Below are positions 28,455 to 32,507 of a stretch of 32,507 nt of DNA, piece after piece. Under the pieces are notes generated by a model, which was given only the letters and a program-made list of their open reading frames with translations, searched no databases and had not been told where the DNA came from. Source of the DNA: UBA2093 sp049454855 (GTDB taxonomy: Bacteria; Actinomycetota; Acidimicrobiia; Acidimicrobiales; Ilumatobacteraceae); assembly GCA_049454855.1 (NCBI GenBank), contig JBMUAQ010000008.1, positions 1 to 32,507 of the forward strand, read 5' to 3'. The translations under genes and the position numbers were made by a program. How positions within the stretch are numbered: position 1 is the stretch's first letter; each line of letters opens with the position of its first letter.

Positions 28455-29860
28455 GGCGCGAGATCCGTCGGTCGCGGCTCGGCCGACGCACGCCCGATCG
28501 CGTCCGCCAGCCGTGACCACACCGGCCTGTAGGCACTGCGGTTGTCGATGCCAGGCTTGTTCATGAGGAGGACGAACTCGAGCGGAACCTCCCCCTCCGT
28601 CGGGACGTATCCGGCAAGTGCCTTCACGCCGGACAGGGTGCCGGTCTTGCCGACCAACAGACCCTCTGCGGGGGTGTCCTCCAGGAGGTCCCGCAACGTT
28701 CCCGTGCGTCCGGCAACCGCCAGCAGCGGGGGCAGGACCGATGCCTGCTGGTCGAGGATGCGCATGACTGACGAGCATGTGAGCCTGTTCGCAGACGAGA
28801 GACCGGAGCCGTCCACCACCGTCGCGCCGTCCTTCACACCCCATTCCGCCAGCAGCTCCGACACTGCCGCCACCCCGCTGGCGGTGGATCCCACACCCTT
28901 GCGGGCAAGACCGACGTGCTTCAGCAGGATCTCGGCGGTGTTGTTGTCGCTGTTGACCAGCATCTCCTCCACGATGTCAATCAGTGGTGCAGACTCGTGG
29001 ACGAGAACCTCCTCGGTTCCCTCCGGCAGCACGTCGTGGGCGGCACCCGACGCCGCAGTCACACCCCGGGTCCCGAGGAGGGCCACGAGTTCCTGCGCGG
29101 ACGCGAGAGCAGGGTCGTCGGGCTTCGTCGGCTGACCGACAACAGCACCGTCGTTCACCATCAACGCCCCGAGCGGACCGGCCTCCACTCCGTGGAACGA
29201 GTCGGGCCAGTCCCCCACGAAGCGCTCCGCATCGAACAGGGTGTCGACGCCGACCACCCGACCCGAGATGCCGGTGATTCCCGCTGCGACGATGCGGTCG
29301 ACGATGGACTCCAGGCGGCTGTTGTTGAACGACTGGTACTTCTCGGTCCGCACGTACTCGTCACGTGTGAGGAGCGGGTCGCCGCCACCCACGAGGAACA
29401 TGTCGGCAACCGAACCGTCGGGGTTCCTCGTCACCCTGACCGAGGTGACAAACGTCCGGTCTGCCCCCAGTGCCTCGAGGGCAGCGGCAGCGGTGACGAT
29501 CTTCATGACACTGCCCGGTACCAGCTGCTCGTTCGGCCTCACCTCGGCAACGCTCGAGCCCAGCCACGACACCGTCAGGCAGGACCCCGCTGGCAGCGAC
29601 GACACGGCCACATCGATGCGCGACGTCACCCGGGATGCCCGTGTCACGAGCGAAAGGACATCTGGTGTTCGCCGCACCGAGAGCACCGGCCGGCGCGTCG
29701 GCTCGGGTGCCGTGACCGTTTCCCTCGCGCGTGCGCGGGAGCCGAGACCGTCGAGATATGCCCACAGTCCCCCGAGCAGCAGCGTCCCGGCAGTGCCGAC
29801 CGCCAGAACGAGCCGCAGCGGGTTGTCCGAACGTCGGCGTCCGTCAGCGATTGGCCTCAC
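28451..29860 (-). CDS. dacB: D-alanyl-D-alanine carboxypeptidase/endopeptidase (PBP4, DacB type)
   Basis: A 469-residue serine peptidase of family S13. It trims D-Ala from peptidoglycan stem peptides or cuts cross-links outside the membrane. An N-terminal anchor or signal (LRLVLAVGTAGTLLLGGLWA, about 15-34) is followed by a Pro/Arg-rich spacer. Catalytic motifs: SxxK at Ser117-Lys120 (PGSVMKIVTAAAALEAL), SxN at Ser304-Asp-Asn306 (NSDNNTAEILLKHVG) and KTG at Lys405-Gly407 (LVGKTGTLSGVKALAGY). DGSGLSSANRLTC is also family-typical. GTG 29860 overlaps the upstream acyl-CoA synthetase gene by 17 bases. Coupled to the Lon-domain gene downstream. Confidence 0.93.
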   Translation of the reverse strand: MRPIADGRRRSDNPLRLVLAVGTAGTLLLGGLWAYLDGLGSRARARETVTAPEPTRRPVLSVRRTPDVLSLVTRASRVTSRIDVAVSSLPAGSCLTVSWLGSSVAEVRPNEQLVPGSVMKIVTAAAALEALGADRTFVTSVRVTRNPDGSVADMFLVGGGDPLLTRDEYVRTEKYQSFNNSRLESIVDRIVAAGITGISGRVVGVDTLFDAERFVGDWPDSFHGVEAGPLGALMVNDGAVVGQPTKPDDPALASAQELVALLGTRGVTAASGAAHDVLPEGTEEVLVHESAPLIDIVEEMLVNSDNNTAEILLKHVGLARKGVGSTASGVAAVSELLAEWGVKDGATVVDGSGLSSANRLTCSSVMRILDQQASVLPPLLAVAGRTGTLRDLLEDTPAEGLLVGKTGTLSGVKALAGYVPTEGEVPLEFVLLMNKPGIDNRSAYRPVWSRLADAIGRASAEPRPTDLAP

Positions 29861-31997
29861 CGACGAACCTCGCGTAGCGGTAGAGATGCCCGAGCGCGGT
29901 GACGGCCCTGTTCCCCGACGGGTAACACAACCGAGCCGATGCGCGCACTGCCGCCGGCCCCGCGTTCGACGGGTCTGCCACGGCCAGTTCGGTGGCGACC
30001 AGCACGGGCTTGCCGGTCTCTGCGCTCAGAGCTGCGGCCGCCTCGGCAAACCGTGCGTCCTGGCGCTCGTGGTACTCCACGATGCGGCCGAGCCCGTGGT
30101 CGGGATGGAAACGTCCCTCGCGCATCATCCGTGCCTGGTTCGCCTGGATGCCGATTCCGAGATAGACGACTGCATCGACAGAATGATGACGTGCGATGAT
30201 GCCCATCACCTCGGGGATGGTGTCGCGGGTCTCACCGCCGGCACAGTCCACCGGGTTGTTGCGGCTCCAGCGGGGCGGGAGCTTGGTGTCGATCTCCGCG
30301 CGGAGGTCGTCGGCGAGAGGGGCGAGCCTGAGCAGTCCGTCGCGGGTGATCGCATCAGCAGTCACGACGCCCCAACCGCCTGCCGTGGTGAGCACGACAA
30401 CGTTCGGCCCCTTCGGAAGTGGCTGTGTGGCGAACGTTGCCGCTGCCTCGAACGCCTCCTCGACCGTGGCGGCGCGCGTGATTCCGTGGTAGCGGCACTC
30501 GCCGTCGAACACTGCGTCGTTCGCGGCCAGCGCGCCGGTGTGGCTTGCGGCGGCGCGCGCGCCACCCTCGGTGGCACCACCCTTCACCACCACCACGGGT
30601 TTGCTGGCGGCAACTGCGCCGAGTCGGTCCATCAGGTCGCGTCCGTTGGAGATGCCCTCCACGTAGGCGAGGGAGACCGAACTCTCGTCGTCGCTGCCGT
30701 ACCACTCCACGAGATCGGCGACCCCGAGGGCGGCGGCGTTGCCTGCGGACACGGCTCGACTGATCCCGACCCCCGTCTGGCGCGAGTAGTTCATGAAACT
30801 CGACACGAAGTTGCCGCTCTGGCTCGCGACTGCGATGGACCCGCGCGGAGGGTACGGAGCCACGATCTGTGCGCACAGCGACGCAGGGGTGGAGACCACA
30901 CCCTGGCCGTTCGGCCCGGCGAGAAGAATGCCGAGTTCGTCCGCAAGCGCGACGAGTTCCGACTCGAGTCGTCGTCCCTCCTCGCCTGCCTCGCCGTACC
31001 CGGCCGACGTGAGGAATGCCGCCCGTATCCCCTTGCGCGCGCATGCGCGCAGGAGGTCGGGGTTGGCGGATGCAGGGGTGCACACGAAGACGAGATCGAC
31101 CACTCCGTCCTGCAGCCGGTCGATGGCAGCCACGGTCTGCACACCGAGCACCTCCTCGCCGCTCAGGTTGGTGCCGTGAACCGCGCCCGTGTAGCCGTTG
31201 GCAAGGATGTTGTGGAGGGACACAAAACCGAACTTGCCCGGGTGTGTCGAGGCACCGGTGACGAGAACACCCTTCGGCTCGAACAGGGCCCTGAAACGAC
31301 TGTCGTCGTATCGACGCGTTGCGGACCCGAGCGCGGGCCTGGTCCCCGTCTCGACAAGAGCATCGACGGCCACCACCGATCCGTCGGGACGCACGATCAG
31401 CGGGTTCACATCGACGGAAACGATCTCCGGGCGTTCGGCGGAGAGACGCGACAGTGCCACCAACACGTCGGCAACGGCCGACCTGTCGACTGCCTGCTCC
31501 CCGCGGAACGTTCCGAGAAGCTTCTGGGTGCGGAGGTCGTCGAGCATCCGCAGTGCCTCGGCATGGTCGACGGGCACCGGTCTGAACACCGCATCCCCCA
31601 CCGCCTCGGCGAGCACCCCGCCGACCCCGACCATGACCGTGGGACCGAACTGGGGGTCGCAGAAGAGCCCCGCGATCAGTTCGCGTGTGCCTTTCACCAT
31701 CTCGGCAACGAGGAGATGGACGTCGCCGTCGTCGGGCCGTGCGAGTCCGAGCAGTTCGCCGGCGGCGGACTCCACTGCGGCCGCAGAAGCGAGTCCGAGC
31801 CGGACGAGCCCGCGCTCTGTCTTGTGGGCGATGTTGTCGCCCCCGAGTTTCACCACTGCGGGCAGTCCCACCTCGGCGGCGGCTGCCCCGGCCTCCTCGG
31901 CCCCGGAGACAACTCTCTCGCCCGCGAACGGCACACCGAATGAGGCCAGTACCGCCTTCGAGTCCTTCTCTGACAGTGTGTTGCCGGCTCCGCTCAC
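29844..31997 (-). CDS. NDP-forming acyl-CoA synthetase (ATP-grasp plus CoA-binding fusion)
   Basis: A 717-residue fusion of succinyl-CoA synthetase-like modules, converting an acyl-CoA and NDP to acid and NTP or the reverse. Residues 1-220 are an ATP-grasp domain (AVVKLGGDNIAHKTERGLVR, VMVGVGGVLAEAVGDAVFR, VSVDVNPLIV). About 235-330 is the CoA-binding Rossmann domain (FEPKGVLVTGASTHPGKFGF). About 355-520 is ligase-like (LAGPNGQGVVST, VASQSGNFVSSFMNYS, SHTGALAANDAVF), in which His486 occupies the position of the phospho-accepting His motif. The ATP-grasp-first order is the reverse of the common PatZ/AcsA order. No GNAT domain. GTG 31997 is fixed by TAGCGT 6 nt upstream. The acyl substrate is unknown. 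Confidence 0.88.
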   Translation of the reverse strand: MSGAGNTLSEKDSKAVLASFGVPFAGERVVSGAEEAGAAAAEVGLPAVVKLGGDNIAHKTERGLVRLGLASAAAVESAAGELLGLARPDDGDVHLLVAEMVKGTRELIAGLFCDPQFGPTVMVGVGGVLAEAVGDAVFRPVPVDHAEALRMLDDLRTQKLLGTFRGEQAVDRSAVADVLVALSRLSAERPEIVSVDVNPLIVRPDGSVVAVDALVETGTRPALGSATRRYDDSRFRALFEPKGVLVTGASTHPGKFGFVSLHNILANGYTGAVHGTNLSGEEVLGVQTVAAIDRLQDGVVDLVFVCTPASANPDLLRACARKGIRAAFLTSAGYGEAGEEGRRLESELVALADELGILLAGPNGQGVVSTPASLCAQIVAPYPPRGSIAVASQSGNFVSSFMNYSRQTGVGISRAVSAGNAAALGVADLVEWYGSDDESSVSLAYVEGISNGRDLMDRLGAVAASKPVVVVKGGATEGGARAAASHTGALAANDAVFDGECRYHGITRAATVEEAFEAAATFATQPLPKGPNVVVLTTAGGWGVVTADAITRDGLLRLAPLADDLRAEIDTKLPPRWSRNNPVDCAGGETRDTIPEVMGIIARHHSVDAVVYLGIGIQANQARMMREGRFHPDHGLGRIVEYHERQDARFAEAAAALSAETGKPVLVATELAVADPSNAGPAAVRASARLCYPSGNRAVTALGHLYRYARFVGEANR

Positions 31998-32003
31998 GGC
32001 GCA

Positions 32004-32009
32004 ACGCTA
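32004..32009 (-). promoter_or_regulatory. Leaderless-type -10 box (TAGCGT, 6 nt before GTG)
   Basis: Minus-strand TAGCGT, then TGCGCC, then GTG 31997 of the acyl-CoA synthetase gene. It lies in the 37-bp gap after the TetR gene. Confidence 0.55.
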
Positions 32010-32034
32010 CTTGGGTGCGCCACCGCCGTCCGAG

Positions 32035-32507
32035 TCACCCGTTGCCCACCAGGGCGGCCCGGAAGAACGCGATGACTTCATCGGCGTGGGCCCTGATGTT
32101 CGCAGGCGTGAGTGCCTCGTCATCGATCAGTCCGTTCACGAACGGCGCGTCGGAGAAGTACGTGAGGATCGCCCCGTAACCCGTGATCAGGAGGTGCCGG
32201 GGATCGAGGCGCCGCAGGGCCCCGCTGTCCATCTGCCCCTCGAGGTACTCGGCGGCGGAGTCGAACAACGGGCGCAGGACGGATGCGAGGTCGATTCCGA
32301 GATGGGAACCACCGTCGAGAGCCTCCCGACGCATCAGGCGCACATAGTCGGGATAATCCTCGAACAGTGCGAAGCCTGCTCTCAGCACCAGCTCGACCCT
32401 GTCCCAGCCCCGTGCGTCGATGGCGACGGCACTCCCGACCCGCTCGAGCCAGTCCGACAGGATCCGCTCGAAGATCTCGCCGTAGAGGGTCTCCTTCGAG
32501 CCGAAAT
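32035..32507 (-). CDS. TetR-family transcriptional regulator, C-terminal part
   Basis: Partial: the start and most of the helix-turn-helix lie beyond the right edge. The visible part opens FGSKETLYGEIFERI, the end of the TetR recognition and linker helices (FxSKExLYxxIF). The ligand-binding domain follows (LVLRAGFALFEDYPDYVRLM, LRRLDPRHLLITGYGAILTY). It ends with ADEVIAFFRAALVGNG. It is transcribed in the same direction as, and 37 bp before, the acyl-CoA synthetase gene, which is a plausible target. The ligand is unknown, perhaps an acyl-CoA, by inference from context. Confidence 0.85.
   Translation of the reverse strand, partial: FGSKETLYGEIFERILSDWLERVGSAVAIDARGWDRVELVLRAGFALFEDYPDYVRLMRREALDGGSHLGIDLASVLRPLFDSAAEYLEGQMDSGALRRLDPRHLLITGYGAILTYFSDAPFVNGLIDDEALTPANIRAHADEVIAFFRAALVGNG

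Noticed and set aside
29241..31943. A 900-codon open frame on the plus strand opposite dacB and the acyl-CoA synthetase gene
   Set aside because: It is the antisense shadow of two well-supported minus-strand genes in GC-rich DNA. Its translation is low-complexity, rich in His, Arg and Gly, and matches no family I know.
1..32507. tRNA genes, rRNA, CRISPR arrays, insertion sequences
   Set aside because: I read for repeat-spacer arrays, cloverleaf sequences with a GTTCRA-type T-loop and CCA end, and terminal inverted repeats with transposase frames, and found none that hold up by eye.

Overview
The window is about 32.5 kb of dense, GC-rich bacterial chromosome with short overlapping genes and many GTG starts. 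The gene content is actinobacterial: a complete Pup-proteasome locus (arc, dop, pup, prcB, prcA, pafA), a WhiB regulator, a HelY helicase, TatB/TatC, an SCO6745-like protein and a ThyX-type protein. The mix, with a Pup that ends in Gly-Gly-Glu and no pafBC, suggests a deep-branching actinobacterium, possibly Acidimicrobiia; that placement is inference. I see no insertion sequence, prophage, CRISPR array, rRNA or tRNA. No stretch over 300 bases lacks a gene; the longest gap (1110-1357) holds a tandem glycine riboswitch and its promoter.

Layout. 1-4935: glycine and PLP-enzyme region, with the N-terminal third of gcvP (minus) behind the riboswitch, an SCO6745-like gene, a sphingosine-phosphate-lyase-like PLP enzyme, a small zinc-finger protein and a threonine aldolase. 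4936-9085: whiB behind a perfect 20-bp palindrome, gamma carbonic anhydrase plus prmA, an unrecognised Arg/Gly-rich protein, and an enoyl-CoA hydratase. 9082-14052: a coupled acidic zinc-ribbon protein / small basic protein / GNAT trio, a long two-domain ThyX-like protein, then an alcohol dehydrogenase overlapping an M20 amidohydrolase. 14070-19656: tatB-tatC-helY-lipid-kinase-C-domain operon (minus), a divergent glycerophosphodiesterase, and lepB. 19715-25888: the proteasome and pupylation genes. 26007-29860: ferredoxin; an operon of three small proteins ending in trmI; a Lon-N-domain protein coupled to a DacB-type D,D-carboxypeptidase. 29844-32507: an NDP-forming acyl-CoA synthetase and a TetR regulator cut by the window edge.

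How it works together. Pup (already ending in Glu) is ligated to substrates by PafA and removed by Dop; ARC, with its C-terminal Gln-Tyr-Leu, feeds pupylated proteins to the PrcBA core. The order trmI - arc - dop - pup - prcBA - pafA - tatBC - helY parallels Mycobacterium tuberculosis, but pafB/pafC are missing and lepB plus a GDPD gene lie in their place. Within operons nearly every junction is a 1-, 4- or 8-base stop/start overlap, arguing for translational coupling.

The most striking window-wide pattern is in the promoters. Sixteen gene or operon starts have a TANNNT box 6 to 9 nt upstream of the ATG/GTG (12 of them at exactly 6 nt) with no Shine-Dalgarno, the signature of leaderless mRNAs. 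Only whiB, the acidic protein, the ferredoxin and gcvP show a real 5' leader.
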